The notes under the pieces: model-generated | The model's input: the letters and a program-made list of their open reading frames with translations, nothing else | Told to the model about the DNA's origin: nothing | Databases searched by the model: none | Shown: in pieces, positions 8,710 to 18,500 of the stretch | Numbering within the stretch: position 1 is the first letter of the stretch | Layout of the letters: each line of letters opens with the position of its first letter | Assembly (NCBI RefSeq): GCF_913773725.1 | Contig: NZ_CAJYGK010000136.1 | Location: 1 to 43,347 of the forward strand | Length of the DNA: 43,347 nt | Direction: 5' to 3' | Source: an uncultured Aquabacterium sp. | Lineage (GTDB): Bacteria > Pseudomonadota > Gammaproteobacteria > Burkholderiales > Burkholderiaceae_C | Position numbers and translations under genes: made by a program

Positions 8710-10221
8710 TCAGAACTGGTGACGGATGCGCAACTCTCGTCCGGGCTGCACCTCGACAGTCTGCCGGAAAACGGGCGCATCGCCGTTGCGGATGGTGATG
8801 GTGTGTGGGCCCGGCGTGAGCTTCAACTGTGTGAGCGGCGGCGTGACACCCATCACCTGGCCATCGACATCCACCTCGCCCCAGGGGCTGATGGCCAGCC
8901 GAAGCACACCCGGCGGTGCATCGACAGCCACGTGCACCGCCACGCCGACGGGCTGGGCAGCCGATGGCGCAGCCGCGGCAGACGATGCCGACGCGGCCAT
9001 GCCCATCGAGAGCCCACCCCCCGCAGGCGACGGGGGAACGGGGTCTCGCGTGGACACCAGCTGCCAACCCAGAAAGCCCGCGGCCCCGAGCGTCGCCGCA
9101 CTGGCCCAGGCGGCAAAACGGATCTGGCGCCCGCTGCGCTGCCCCCCCGTCGGCGCGGCGGCGGATGTCGATGCACCGGCCTCGGCGTCCACCGCCGAGG
9201 GGTCCTCCACGGTCTGCAACCAATCCCGCAGCGATTGCGCCAGCAGGCGAGCCGAGCGGGTCCGCTGCCCAGGATCGCGCGCCATGGCCTGCTCGACGAT
9301 CGCCGACAACGCAGCGGGCACCGCCGCGTTGAGCTCGCGGGCCGTGGGGCGCTTGCCGACCAGGACGGCCTCCGCGATGCCCTCCAGCGTGTCGCCGTGA
9401 ATGGCGCGCTGCCCGGTCAGCAGCTCGTACAGCACGGCCCCGAGGGCATAGACATCCACGCGCCGATCGACCGGCTCGTGGCGAAACTGCTCCGGCGCCA
9501 TGTAGAACGGCGAGCCCCCCACGATGTCCTGAAAGCGACTCTGCGGATCGTCGCGCTGCGCCAGCGACTCCACCTGGCGGATGCGAGCGATGCCGAAATC
9601 CAGCACGCAAGGCTGGGTGCGCCCCACCATGAAGATGTTGGCGGGCTTGATGTCACGGTGGATGACGCCCTTGTGGTGCGCGTAGCTCAGCGCGTCGGCC
9701 ACCCGCCGCACGATGAGCGCAGCCTGGGCCGGCGTCGGACGCCAGCCGGACTGCAACCACTGCCGGAGGTCCTTGCCCTTGAGCAGCTCCATCGCGATGT
9801 AGGGCCCGCGCTCGCTGGTGCCCGCGTCGTAGACCGTGACGATGTGCGTGTGGTTGAGGCTGCCTGCGGCGCGGGCCTCGTTGAGAAAGAGCGCATCGAA
9901 CCGGGCCCGATCGGCCTGGGGCAGGTCCACATGCAGCGTCTTGATTGCGATCAGCCGGGACAGCAGCGGATCGTAGGCCGCATAGACGGTACCAAGCCCC
10001 CCTTCGCCGATCACGTACTTCAGCGCATAACGGCCGATGTGGCCAATGGTGGGCAGCCGGTCAGGGTGTGCAGGGGGGCGTCCAGCGGCCTCGACGGGAG
10101 GCAAAGGCTGCGTGTCGGCCACGGTATCCGGCCCTTCGGCCGCCGCGGCGCCCAGGTCCAGATCCAGCGAGGCCGGTGCAGCAGGCGGTGCAGGCACCGG
10201 TCGACTCGGCACGGTCGGCAC
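8710..10221 (-). CDS. Membrane-anchored Hanks-type Ser/Thr protein kinase with PEGA domain
   Basis: A 503-residue kinase. Cytoplasmic kinase domain about 65-335: glycine loop GEGGLGTV (72-79), K94 in IAIKTL, catalytic HRDIKPAN (188-195), DFG (208-210), APE (242-244), all intact. A Pro/Ala-rich N-terminal tail (1-55) precedes it. One membrane segment spans about 368-389, and a C-terminal PEGA-like beta domain (about 438-502) is expected outside the membrane. I start it at GTG 10221 because AGGAGG lies 8 bases upstream; the open frame extends further only over nusB. It follows nusB by 20 bp and precedes tssQ by 12 bp. Kinases of this class regulate type VI secretion in Pseudomonas (PpkA); pairing with TssQ suggests something similar, unproven. 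Confidence 0.9.
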   Translation of the reverse strand: MPTVPSRPVPAPPAAPASLDLDLGAAAAEGPDTVADTQPLPPVEAAGRPPAHPDRLPTIGHIGRYALKYVIGEGGLGTVYAAYDPLLSRLIAIKTLHVDLPQADRARFDALFLNEARAAGSLNHTHIVTVYDAGTSERGPYIAMELLKGKDLRQWLQSGWRPTPAQAALIVRRVADALSYAHHKGVIHRDIKPANIFMVGRTQPCVLDFGIARIRQVESLAQRDDPQSRFQDIVGGSPFYMAPEQFRHEPVDRRVDVYALGAVLYELLTGQRAIHGDTLEGIAEAVLVGKRPTARELNAAVPAALSAIVEQAMARDPGQRTRSARLLAQSLRDWLQTVEDPSAVDAEAGASTSAAAPTGGQRSGRQIRFAAWASAATLGAAGFLGWQLVSTRDPVPPSPAGGGLSMGMAASASSAAAAPSAAQPVGVAVHVAVDAPPGVLRLAISPWGEVDVDGQVMGVTPPLTQLKLTPGPHTITIRNGDAPVFRQTVEVQPGRELRIRHQF

Positions 10222-10241
10222 AGCGCGGCCTCCTGGCTCCC

Positions 10242-10760
10242 TCAGCGGGAGCCGGCGCGTGCGGCCTTGACTTCGTCGGGGCGCAGGCCGGGCGCGAGGT
10301 GATCCAGCACGCCATTGACGTACTTGTGGCCGTCGGTGCCGCCAAAGGTCTTGGCCAACTCGACCGCCTCGTTGATCGCCACCTTGTAGGGCACGTCCAG
10401 GCAGTGCATGAGCTCGTAAGCACCCACCCACAGCACGGCGTGCTCGACCGGCGACAGTTCCTCGACCGGACGGTCCAGAAACTTCAGCAGCGCCGCATCC
10501 AGGCGATCGCGCTGCTCGATGCAACCGTGCAGCAGGGCGTCGTAGTGGGCGCGGTCACACTTGGCGAAGTCATCCTGCTCGCGCACATGCGCATCCACTG
10601 CGCCCGCATCACGCGGGTTCAGCTGCCATTCGTACAAGCCCTGCAGGGCGAACTCGCGGGCACGGCGTCGGGACGACTTGGCACGGTCGCGGCCCGGCGC
10701 GCCCGGCTTGCGGGCAGGACGGCCTTCCAGCGGCTTCGGGGTGTCGGACGGGGCACTCAC
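10242..10760 (-). CDS. nusB: Transcription antitermination factor NusB
   Basis: NusB binds boxA RNA with NusE (S10) and supports antitermination of rRNA operons. The 172-residue protein has the all-helical fold, beginning [17 protein letters not shown] near 31-47 and containing [14 protein letters not shown] and [14 protein letters not shown] in the second half. A basic 30-residue N-terminal extension is present. The start ATG overlaps the ribH stop by 4 bp. ribH-nusB is a widely conserved pair. Downstream come the kinase and tssQ, an unusual extension of this unit. Confidence 0.95.
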   Translation of the reverse strand: MSAPSDTPKPLEGRPARKPGAPGRDRAKSSRRRAREFALQGLYEWQLNPRDAGAVDAHVREQDDFAKCDRAHYDALLHGCIEQRDRLDAALLKFLDRPVEELSPVEHAVLWVGAYELMHCLDVPYKVAINEAVELAKTFGGTDGHKYVNGVLDHLAPGLRPDEVKAARAGSR

Positions 10761-11221
10761 AGCAGGTCATCCAGCAGGTTGGCCATCTCGACGGCAACGC
10801 GGGCCGCATCGCGGCCCTTCTCTTCGATGCGGGCCTCGGCCTGGGCCAGGTTCTCGACCGTCAGGATGGCGTTGGCGATGGGGACGTGGTGATCCAGGCT
10901 GACGCGGGTCACGCCGGCGCCGCTCTCGTTGGCCACGAGTTCGAAGTGGTAGGTCTCGCCGCGGATGATGCAGCCCAGGGCCACCAGCGCGTCGAAGCGC
11001 TCGCTGTCGGCCATGGCCTGAAGGGCCACAGCCACCTCGAGGGCACCTGGCACGGTCACGTGCTGGATGTGCTTGGCGGCCACGCCGAGCTTGACGAGCT
11101 CGTCGATGCAGACCGCGGCCAGGCGGGAAGTCAGTTCGTCATTGAAGCGGGCCTGCACGATGCCGACACGCAGATCGTGTCCATCGAGTCGGCCGGCTTG
11201 TCCTTTGTCAGCGCCTTGCAT
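10757..11221 (-). CDS. ribH: 6,7-dimethyl-8-ribityllumazine synthase
   Basis: RibH condenses 5-amino-6-ribitylaminouracil with 3,4-dihydroxy-2-butanone 4-phosphate, the penultimate step of riboflavin synthesis, usually as a 60-mer or pentamer. The 154-residue protein has the RFN turn at 25-27, PGALE at 58-62 and RGETYHFE at 87-94 with the catalytic H92. It lies 60 bp after ribBA and overlaps nusB by 4 bp. The substrates come from RibBA (same unit) and RibD (separate unit at 13164-14291). Confidence 0.97.
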   Translation of the reverse strand: MQGADKGQAGRLDGHDLRVGIVQARFNDELTSRLAAVCIDELVKLGVAAKHIQHVTVPGALEVAVALQAMADSERFDALVALGCIIRGETYHFELVANESGAGVTRVSLDHHVPIANAILTVENLAQAEARIEEKGRDAARVAVEMANLLDDLL

Positions 11222-11281
11222 GGTGAATTCCGTAAAAGAGCGAAAGGGGTGGGTGAAAAGAACGAGGAGAAAAGCGCGAAA

Positions 11282-12400
11282 TCAGTGTCCAGGCACAGGG
11301 TGCTGGGTGCCGTCGGCCTTCAGGTAGCCGGTGACCTCCAGGCTGTAGCCCATCATGCTGGGCAGCCGTTGCGGGTTGCCCAGCAGACGCATCTTCTGCA
11401 CGCCGAGCGCCCGCAGGATCTGGGCGCCCACGCCGTAGGTGCGCAGGTCGACCGGGGTGCGCGGACGGGTGGCCTCGGGATCGGGCAGCAGGCGGCTCAA
11501 CAGGCGCTCCTGTTCGTCACCAGCATTGAGCAGCACCAGCACGCCACGGCCCGCGGCCTTGATGGTCGACAGGGCCTGCGGCAGTGGCCAGGCATGGCGA
11601 CAGTTGCCTGCATCCAGCCAGTCCATGGCCGAGAAGGGCTCGTGCGCGCGCACCAGCACCTCGTCGTCCGGGCCCCAGGTGCCCACGCTCAGCGCCAGGT
11701 GCAGTGCGCCCGTGCGGTCACGGAACACCTGCGCGTCGAACTCGCCCTCGGGCGTGGCCATGGTGCGGGTGCCCAGGCGCTCGATCAGCGATTCGTTGCG
11801 GCTGCGGTACTGGATCAGGTCGGCGATGGTGCCGATCTTCAGGCCGTGCTCTTGAGCGAACACCTCCAAATCCGGCAGGCGGGCCATGGTGCCGTCGTCA
11901 TTCATGATCTCGCAGATCACGGACGAGGGTGTGAGCCCGGCCATCGCGGCCAGATCGCAACCGGCTTCGGTGTGGCCCGCGCGCATGAGCACGCCGCCGT
12001 CCTGCGCCTGCAGCGGGAAGATGTGACCCGGCTGCACCAGGTCGGCCGGCTTGGCGTCCGCGGCAACGGCCGCTTGCACCGTGCGCGCCCGATCGGCCGC
12101 CGAGATGCCGGTGGTCACCCCCTCGGCCGCCTCGATCGACACGGTGAAGGCCGTGCCATGCTTGGTGCCGTTGCGGGTGGCCATCGGCGGCAACTGCAGC
12201 CGCTCGCAACGCTCGCGGTTCAGCGTCAGGCAGATCAGGCCACGGCCGTACTTGGCCATGAAATTGATCGCCTCGGGCGTGACGTGGTCGGAGGCCAGGA
12301 CCAGATCGCCTTCGTTTTCGCGGTCTTCTTCATCCACCAGGATGACCATGCGACCAGCGGCCAGTTCGGCAATCAGCTCGGGAATCGGGGAAATCGGCAT
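11282..12400 (-). CDS. ribBA: 3,4-dihydroxy-2-butanone 4-phosphate synthase fused to a degenerate GTP cyclohydrolase II domain
   Basis: A 372-residue two-domain protein. The N-terminal RibB domain (about 1-200) is complete: [11 protein letters not shown] (23-33), [10 protein letters not shown] (83-92), RAGHTEA (140-146) and EIMNDDG (164-170). The C-terminal half has the RibA fold length and the [19 protein letters not shown] segment, but the zinc-binding C-x10-C-x-C cluster of GTP cyclohydrolase II is absent; the equivalent segment near 255-275 reads [16 protein letters not shown]. It therefore probably makes dihydroxybutanone phosphate only, as in other RibBX-type proteins of proteobacteria, and a separate ribA should exist elsewhere. 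No Shine-Dalgarno precedes ATG 12400, while a TACAAT lies at -12 to -7. Confidence 0.94.
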   Translation of the reverse strand: MPISPIPELIAELAAGRMVILVDEEDRENEGDLVLASDHVTPEAINFMAKYGRGLICLTLNRERCERLQLPPMATRNGTKHGTAFTVSIEAAEGVTTGISAADRARTVQAAVAADAKPADLVQPGHIFPLQAQDGGVLMRAGHTEAGCDLAAMAGLTPSSVICEIMNDDGTMARLPDLEVFAQEHGLKIGTIADLIQYRSRNESLIERLGTRTMATPEGEFDAQVFRDRTGALHLALSVGTWGPDDEVLVRAHEPFSAMDWLDAGNCRHAWPLPQALSTIKAAGRGVLVLLNAGDEQERLLSRLLPDPEATRPRTPVDLRTYGVGAQILRALGVQKMRLLGNPQRLPSMMGYSLEVTGYLKADGTQHPVPGH

Positions 12401-12406
12401 CTGGAC

Positions 12407-12412
12407 ATTGTA
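12407..12412 (-). promoter_or_regulatory. -10 element of ribBA, placing the start of transcription at the ATG
   Basis: TACAAT reads on the minus strand from 12412 to 12407 with six bases between it and the ribBA ATG at 12400. A start of transcription at the usual distance would coincide with the A of ATG, and no ribosome binding site is visible, which together suggest a leaderless message. The -35 region is poor (CGGAAA-like). No FMN riboswitch is present here. Confidence 0.5.
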
Positions 12413-12460
12413 GAGGGGGCGCCGACGCGTTTCCGGGAAAACGCCCAGTTCTGGCGCCGG

Positions 12461-12486
12461 AAAAGCGCTGACAGCACCGTCAGCGC
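12461..12486 (-). terminator. Intrinsic terminator after ribD-ribE
   Basis: On the minus strand an 8-bp perfect stem GCGCTGAC/GTCAGCGC with loop GGTGCT is followed by TTTT. It begins 14 bp after the ribE stop and separates the pilus/ribDE unit from ribBA. Confidence 0.85.
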
Positions 12487-12499
12487 AACCGAACAGGCC

Positions 12500-13135
12500 T
12501 CAGACGCCGAGCTTGCCGTCCGACGACAGCATGCGCTCCACGTAGCGGGCGATCAGGTCGACCTCAAGGTTGACCGGGCCGCCTGCCTTGAGCGCACCGA
12601 GCGCCGTGTTGGCAATCGTGTGCGGGATCAGGTTGATGTCGAACGCAGTCTGGCCATCGGGCAGGTCTTCGACGCGGTTGACCGTGAGGCTGACGCCGTT
12701 GACGGTGATCGAGCCCTTGTAGGCCAGGAAGCGCCCCAGCTCGCGCGGCGCGTGGATGCGCAGCAGCCACGACTCGCCCACCGGCTCGAACACGTCCACA
12801 CGTCCCACGCCGTCCACATGGCCGGTGACGATGTGACCACCCAGGCGGTCATGCGAGCGCAGGGCCTGCTCCAGATTGACCGGGCCGAGGGTGTCGAGGC
12901 CCGCCGTGCGCGCCAGGCTTTCAGCCGACACATCGATGGTGAAGCGCCCGGCCGCCACATCGAACGACGTGACCGTCATGCACGCGCCGTTGATGGCGAT
13001 GCTGTCGCCCAGGCCCACGCCGTCCAGGTAGCCGGCCGGGGTCTGCAGGGTCAGGCGGCGGCCGTGGCCGGGGCCCTCGCCCAGCGGCTGAGAATCGACG
13101 ATCTGGCCCACGCCAGTGATGATGCCGGTGAACAT
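12500..13135 (-). CDS. ribE: Riboflavin synthase, alpha chain
   Basis: Riboflavin synthase dismutates two 6,7-dimethyl-8-ribityllumazine molecules into riboflavin and the pyrimidine precursor. The 211-residue protein shows the two tandem lumazine-binding repeats: the first begins MFTGIITGVG, with INGACMTV near 51-58; the second begins near GHIVTGHVDGVG (about 97-108) with VNGVSLTVN near 146-154. ATG 13135 is chosen because MFTGII is the conserved N-terminus; the longer open frame reads into the ribD end. ribD lies 28 bp upstream; an intrinsic terminator follows at once. Confidence 0.96.
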   Translation of the reverse strand: MFTGIITGVGQIVDSQPLGEGPGHGRRLTLQTPAGYLDGVGLGDSIAINGACMTVTSFDVAAGRFTIDVSAESLARTAGLDTLGPVNLEQALRSHDRLGGHIVTGHVDGVGRVDVFEPVGESWLLRIHAPRELGRFLAYKGSITVNGVSLTVNRVEDLPDGQTAFDINLIPHTIANTALGALKAGGPVNLEVDLIARYVERMLSSDGKLGV

Positions 13136-13163
13136 GGATGAAAACTCGTGGTGATGAGGATGG

Positions 13164-14291
13164 TCAGAACAGGTCGCGCCCGGGTGGCCGGGCCACGATG
13201 CGCAGGTCGTCGCCCACGGTCTGGACGTCGATGAAGCGCAGCGTGGGGGCGTCGGCCAGGTGGGCCAGCGGCGGCAGGTCGGCCAACGCACGGCCGGGGC
13301 CGATGAGCTTCGGCGCAAGATACAGCAAAAACTCGTCGACCACCCCGGCCTGGATCAGGCTGGCGTTGAGCCGGGCACCGGCTTCCAGATGCAGTTCGTT
13401 GACACCGCGCGCTGCCAGGTCCTGCCAGACCCAGCCGGGATCGGGGCGCCCATCCGGCCCAGGCATGGCGTCGATGACAGTGGCACCGGCGTCTTCAAGC
13501 GCCGCACGCCGCGCCGCGGCTTCGGCCTCTTTCGCCGGCACGCCGTAGACCCACACCGCGCCGGGCGACTGCAGCAGGCGGGCCCCCGGCGGCGTGCGCC
13601 AGGTGGAATCGAGCACCACGCGCCAGGGTTGCCGCGGGGTGTCGACCTCGCGCACGTCCATGCGGGGATCGTCGTCCAGCACCGTGCCCACACCGGTCAG
13701 CACCGCCGAGGCCCGCGCGCGCCAGGCATGCCCATCGGCGCGCGCCGCAGGCCCGGTGATCCACTGGCTTTCGCCGTTGTCCAGCGCGGTCCGACCATCG
13801 AGCGAGCCGGCAATCTTCATGCGGGCCCAGGGCCGCCCGCGCACCATGCGCGACAGGAAACCAATCATGGTTTCGCGCGCCGCGCGGGCATGCGGGTGAT
13901 CCGAGGGCAGGCAGTCCACCCCGATCCCGGCAGCACGCAGGCGTTCGAAGCCACGGCCTGCCACCAGCGGGTTGGGGTCTGGCAACGCGACCACGACGCG
14001 GCGGACGCCCTCGCGGACCAGCGCGTCGGCACAGGGTGGGGTGCGTCCATGGTGCGAGCACGGCTCCAGCGTCACGTACGCGGTGGCGCCGCGGGCATGC
14101 CCGCCTCGCGCCAGCAACTGCGCCAGCGCGCTGGCCTCGGCGTGCGGCCCGCCCACTTCAGCCGTGTGGCCGGTGGCGATCACCGCGCCATCGCGCACCA
14201 GCACACAGCCCACGGGCGGGTTCGGCGCCGAGCGCCACAAGGCCAGCCGCCCCTGTGCCACGGCCAGGGCCATGCCTTCGAAATCGTTCAC
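13164..14291 (-). CDS. ribD: Bifunctional diaminohydroxyphosphoribosylaminopyrimidine deaminase / 5-amino-6-(5-phosphoribosylamino)uracil reductase
   Basis: RibD performs the deamination and NADPH-dependent reduction that follow GTP ring opening in riboflavin synthesis. In this 375-residue protein the deaminase domain (1-145) carries the zinc site HAE (50-52) and PCSHHGRTPPC (77-87; C78 and C87). The reductase domain (about 150-370) has MKIAGSLDGRTA near 158-169 and GVGTVLDDDP near 200-209. Both halves look functional. It follows the TonB-like gene by 47 bp and precedes ribE by 28 bp, so it may be transcribed from the pilus operon. Confidence 0.96.
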   Translation of the reverse strand: MNDFEGMALAVAQGRLALWRSAPNPPVGCVLVRDGAVIATGHTAEVGGPHAEASALAQLLARGGHARGATAYVTLEPCSHHGRTPPCADALVREGVRRVVVALPDPNPLVAGRGFERLRAAGIGVDCLPSDHPHARAARETMIGFLSRMVRGRPWARMKIAGSLDGRTALDNGESQWITGPAARADGHAWRARASAVLTGVGTVLDDDPRMDVREVDTPRQPWRVVLDSTWRTPPGARLLQSPGAVWVYGVPAKEAEAAARRAALEDAGATVIDAMPGPDGRPDPGWVWQDLAARGVNELHLEAGARLNASLIQAGVVDEFLLYLAPKLIGPGRALADLPPLAHLADAPTLRFIDVQTVGDDLRIVARPPGRDLF

Positions 14292-14338
14292 GTCGCAGGC
14301 CCCTCCTCACCGGCCAATGCACCCGGTCCGGCCTCGCG

Positions 14339-15046
14339 TCAGCGCACCGTCTCGTCGTCGGAGGTGATTTCTATCACGACGCGGGCCGGCCGGGGCTCGC
14401 CATGCCGATACCCGGGCTGCATGGCGGTGGCGGCCAGCGGGGCGATGGCCTGAAGCGCCCACGGGCCGTTCGGCTCGGCGGCCAGGGGGCGCACGTGCAC
14501 GATCACGCCTTCGGCCGACACCCAGACGGCCACCGTGAGGCGCGCGCGATAGCGTTGCTGCAGCGCCGACTCGTCCAGCACCCAGCCACTCAAGGGCCGG
14601 GGCGGCTCGTCCAGGTCATCTGCCTCCAGATAGTCAGCGAGCCAGCCAGGCGGTCCCTCGATCGGGCGCAGCGCCTCGGGCGGTGCTTCACGCGGCACGG
14701 GGGAGCCGAACTCGGATGAGGGCGCCGGCGAGGGGCTCGCACTGCCCGGCTCGGGGGAAGCGGCGCGCGGCACGGCGAGCGGCGTGACGGCATGCGGTGT
14801 CACGTCCGCGCCGCCAGTGAGGGCCGGGCGAAGGATCCGAACCGAGCGCACCGACAGCCCCTGGGAACGGGATCCGCTGACCGTCGATGCGGCCTGAGAT
14901 GCGCGCCCCGGGTCGCCTGCCCCGCTGCGCGCCATCCAGCTCCACCACAGCCCAGCGTGGGCGGCGACCACGCCCAGCACCACCATGGCCAGCCCGGACT
15001 GGCGCAGCACGGGTCGCCAGGGCGACCGGTCGCTCAGCGCCAGCAC
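14339..15046 (-). CDS. TonB-like single-pass membrane protein at the end of the minor pilin operon
   Basis: A 235-residue protein with a short basic N-terminus, one membrane segment about 18-38, a Pro/Ser/Ala-rich periplasmic linker (40-130) and a C-terminal domain (about 165-232) that reads like a TonB C-terminal domain: alternating hydrophobic strands, [13 protein letters not shown], then a helix [15 protein letters not shown] and a final strand RVVIEI. No ExbB or ExbD is nearby. GTG 15046 overlaps the pilE stop and keeps the N-in leader; ATG 14986 would begin inside the membrane segment. Its function is not known to me; association with pilE by overlap suggests an accessory role in the pilus or merely shared transcription. 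Confidence 0.65.
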   Translation of the reverse strand: MLALSDRSPWRPVLRQSGLAMVVLGVVAAHAGLWWSWMARSGAGDPGRASQAASTVSGSRSQGLSVRSVRILRPALTGGADVTPHAVTPLAVPRAASPEPGSASPSPAPSSEFGSPVPREAPPEALRPIEGPPGWLADYLEADDLDEPPRPLSGWVLDESALQQRYRARLTVAVWVSAEGVIVHVRPLAAEPNGPWALQAIAPLAATAMQPGYRHGEPRPARVVIEITSDDETVR

Positions 15047-15549
15047 TCCGCCACCGCCGCGGCGGCCGTCGCGTACCGGCCGCCGAACGTTCCGCTTGCG
15101 ACGCCCTTCACGCCCTTGCCGGTGACCGTCGGGTTGCCGCAGGGGTCGGCAGCCATCGGGCCGGTCGCCACACGGGTGGCGGTCAGGGTGTAGGACTGGC
15201 CATCGGCCGCCACCTCCACCGCCAGCGTGTACACCGCTGCGCCCTCTCCACTGGGCGGGCTCGCGCTGAACGGCTGGGTGGAAAACAGGCCTGCCGCACC
15301 GTCCACCGTGTCGCCAGCGGTGTTCTTCTTGTAGCTGTAAGCGTCGCTGTAGAAGCGCTCCATCCACTGCTGAGCCAACGCCATCTGGGTCTTGAGCTGG
15401 CCGCGGTGCCCTTTTGCCACGTGCTCACGGTACGAAGGGTAGGCCACCGCAGCCAGGATGGCGACCACGGCCACGGCGATCATCAGCTCGATCAGGGTGA
15501 AGCCCGACGCCACCACCGGGCTACGGGAGAGACTGCGGGACGTGCTCAT
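15034..15549 (-). CDS. pilE: Type IV pilin-like protein PilE (minor pilin)
   Basis: A 171-residue prepilin with a 16-residue basic leader, PilD cleavage site G16|F17, E21 at mature position +5 and the hydrophobic N-terminal helix [18 protein letters not shown]. The globular part ends with a cysteine pair (C135 region and the final ECWR), typical of the D-region loop. It is the last pilin gene of fimT-pilVWXY1E. Its ATG overlaps the pilY1 stop (ATGA), so translation is coupled. Minor pilins of this operon prime pilus assembly with PilY1 at the tip. Confidence 0.93.
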   Translation of the reverse strand: MSTSRSLSRSPVVASGFTLIELMIAVAVVAILAAVAYPSYREHVAKGHRGQLKTQMALAQQWMERFYSDAYSYKKNTAGDTVDGAAGLFSTQPFSASPPSGEGAAVYTLAVEVAADGQSYTLTATRVATGPMAADPCGNPTVTGKGVKGVASGTFGGRYATAAAAVAECWR

Positions 15550-18500
15550 AAGGTCTTCATGCCGGGAATTTCGCGCCACTGGATGCGCAACTGGTTGGCC
15601 GGCGCACACATGAGCGCGTCGGTGCTGGCGCCCAGGCGGCGCGTCTTGATCTTGCCTGGAGGGCAGGTGCTCGCTTCGTCCACCGTGCACCTGCCCTCGG
15701 CATCGCAGCGGGTCTTGGTGGACGTGTCGCGCACGTTGATGACGCGCTGATCGGCGCTTTCCATGCCGAAGGGATTGACCTCGATCGGCGTGCCATCCGG
15801 GCCGAGCACCGTGCGCCGGGAGAAGAGCCCTGACACGGGCAGGCCCGACGTCGGGCTGAGCGCATACACCGACGCTTGTGGCGCCACGCTGCACGACTGG
15901 CTTTCGTCTTCAGCAGGGCGAACGGAGGTGAACAGAATGAAGCTCTGACGGTTCACGGGCGCCGAGATGACCGATTCCCCACCGGTCGGGAAGTCGAAGA
16001 ACCAGCCGTCGTGCGTCGAGGGGTTGAAGGACGTGGCCGCCTCGGTGGCCGGCACGGGCACCAGGCTGGTGCCCACGCGCTTGGCCAGGTAAATGAGGCC
16101 CGTGCTGGGGTCGCGCACCAGCAGGCGTTGCAGGAAGGCCGTGCTGTCCAGCGTGCGCGTGCCGGTTCCCGGCAGCGGGTTCGGTGTGGCCGACTCCGGG
16201 GCGGGGGTCACCTGGTCGCCCACGTAGCGGCCCTTGTCCCACACGGTGAAGAAGCGGTAGGTGGTGGTGCTACGCGGGAAGTCACCCGCCTCGATGGCAC
16301 GCCCTGTACCGAAGCTGACCAGGGCTCCGCCGAAATTCGGGAAGGTCACCACCGGCGAGGTCGTGATCGGCAAGGCGGTACCCGCGCTGTCGACGGCCGA
16401 GAAGAAGGGCACCGGCACGTCACCTGTACCCAGGAAGGCACTCTTCCACCGCGCCGGGTCGCTGGAGCGGATGTCGAACTTCCACACCCGGCCCTTGAGG
16501 TCGGTCGCGTAGACGATGTCGGCCGTGGTGTTGTTGTCCAGGTCGACCCAGGTCAGACCCATCAGCCCGTTGTCGGTGTCGGTCGCTGCCGTGGCCAGCT
16601 TGCGGTAAGCCCGGGGCACGCCCGCGCTGTCCTTCCAGCCCGACGAGTCCGGCCCGGCCGCATCCAGGATGAACAGCACCGCGCGCCCGGTGGCGGACTT
16701 GTAGCCATTGGGCACCAGCACGCCAAAGCCACCCGAGTTGAGCCGTACCACAGGGTGCGCCTGGCCGGACGCATTGTGGCGCACCGGGTCCATCAGCACG
16801 TGCCCCAGGTCGTTGTCATCCTGCGCGGTGAACACCCATTTGAAGGTAGAGGCGGCATTCGCCTCGGTCAGGGTGCTCGGGTCGGTGACGTCCAGCGCGA
16901 ACACGCCCTTCCCGCCCCGGCCCAGGCTGCTGTAGAGGTAGGTCCGCCAGGCAGCACCGGTACCGCTGCCGATCAGCACATCGGCGGTGAAGGGGCTGCC
17001 TTCCATCAGCGGCGTGGCGGTCGTGGTGCGCACGTCGAAAGCGTTGCTGAGTTGGGCGACGACAGGGCTGGGCACATACGACAGCACCGGAGCTCCGGAG
17101 GTTGCCCGGAAACTGTGCAGCATGCCGTCCTGCGCCCCTACCCACAGCAGGCTGGCGCGCGAGGCCTTGGTGACCGAGAAGGCGTAGTACGACGGTGTCC
17201 CGCTGGCAAAGTCGCTGTCCGTGAAGCGTGCCGCCGACTTGGCGTCCTGCAGCCACGGCGAGGAACTCACCACCGCGCCCATCAGGTTGGTATCGTCACG
17301 GCCGCGGAACACCACCCGCTCGTTGCTGCGCCCGCCTCGGAGGTAGTCCACCAGTTGGTCCGCACGAGTCCGCAGGGCCTCCGTGTCGCCCCCACCCAGC
17401 GCGATCTTGTACAGCGGGGTCGCGCCGGCGGTCGCGGCGGCCGACGCGTTGATGGCCGTCGTGGTGAAGGCCATGCCAGACGCCACACCCGTGCTGCTGA
17501 CCTGGTTGGTGATGATCTGGCGCGTGCCCGCCGTGGCAGCCGTTGTCAGCAAGCGACCGGCGTCCCACAAAGGGGTGGCGGCGAACTCGCCATTGACCAG
17601 CTCGTAGGCCTTGATCGTGCCGTTGAAGGTCTGTGCGTTGAACTCGGCCACAAACTTGTAGCTGCCGTTGATCAACTGAGCGGACGACACAGCCGGCAGG
17701 GCGTTGCTGTTCTGCACGATCTTCTCGAGCAGCACGCGCAGACGCGACTCCAGCAACTCGGGCCGCCGGGCCAGGAAATAACCATCCGGTTCACCGTCGG
17801 CACAGGTGGCGCCCGACGCACACGGCTGACCGTTGTTGTTCTCCTTGTCCCAGTTCACGGCGGTGGTGCCGCGCCGGGCTTCCGGCAGGGCCGAGGTCGA
17901 CGTCGCAAAAGTGGTTTCGCCCGTGTCGAAGCTGCCGTACTTGGCGATGTACCACAAGGGATCGCGCAGGGTGACGGCATCCACACCGGCGGACACACGG
18001 AACTTGGTGGCCACGGTGGTGGTGAGGTTCACCGTGCCGGCACGCTGTTGCTCGATGAAGCCCACCGAGCGGGTGGTGGTGCCGAACCGCAACTGGCTCG
18101 GCCAGCCGAACCCGTCAGGATCACTTCCTCCGGTAGCCGTGGTGCTGGGCTGACGGGGCATGCCGCTGTCGGTGAAGTTGCATCGCAAGGCAAACCCAGG
18201 CTGGGACAAGGTCGCTGGCACCGACAACGTGCTGCAATCGCCCGCCGAGCGGAAGCCGTTGGAGCCGTGGGTCAGGTAGCGCCCATCGGCCTTGAATTCG
18301 CTGCTGGGCGGGGCATCGGCGCCCATGATGCTGAAACCATGCGAGCCCCCGGCGCCGGCGTTGTGGTTGAGCACGTCGGTGAAGATCTCGAGGTCATAGC
18401 CGGTGCTGCCCGAAACGGGCGTGAGCTTCCAGCGAATGAACCCCACCAGGTCCATGTCGTAGTCGCCGCCGAACTGGGTGTCGTTCCAGGTGACGACGTA

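Noticed and set aside
8137..10221. A type VI secretion locus
   Set aside because: Only the TssQ-like lipoprotein and a kinase are present; no TssA-M, Hcp, VgrG or ClpV gene is in the window.
12401..12499. FMN riboswitch before ribBA
   Set aside because: No RFN element sequence or multi-branched fold is present; the gap is filled by a terminator and a -10 box.
10886..13141. A 751-codon plus-strand open frame
   Set aside because: Antisense to ribH, ribBA and ribE, which have intact catalytic motifs.
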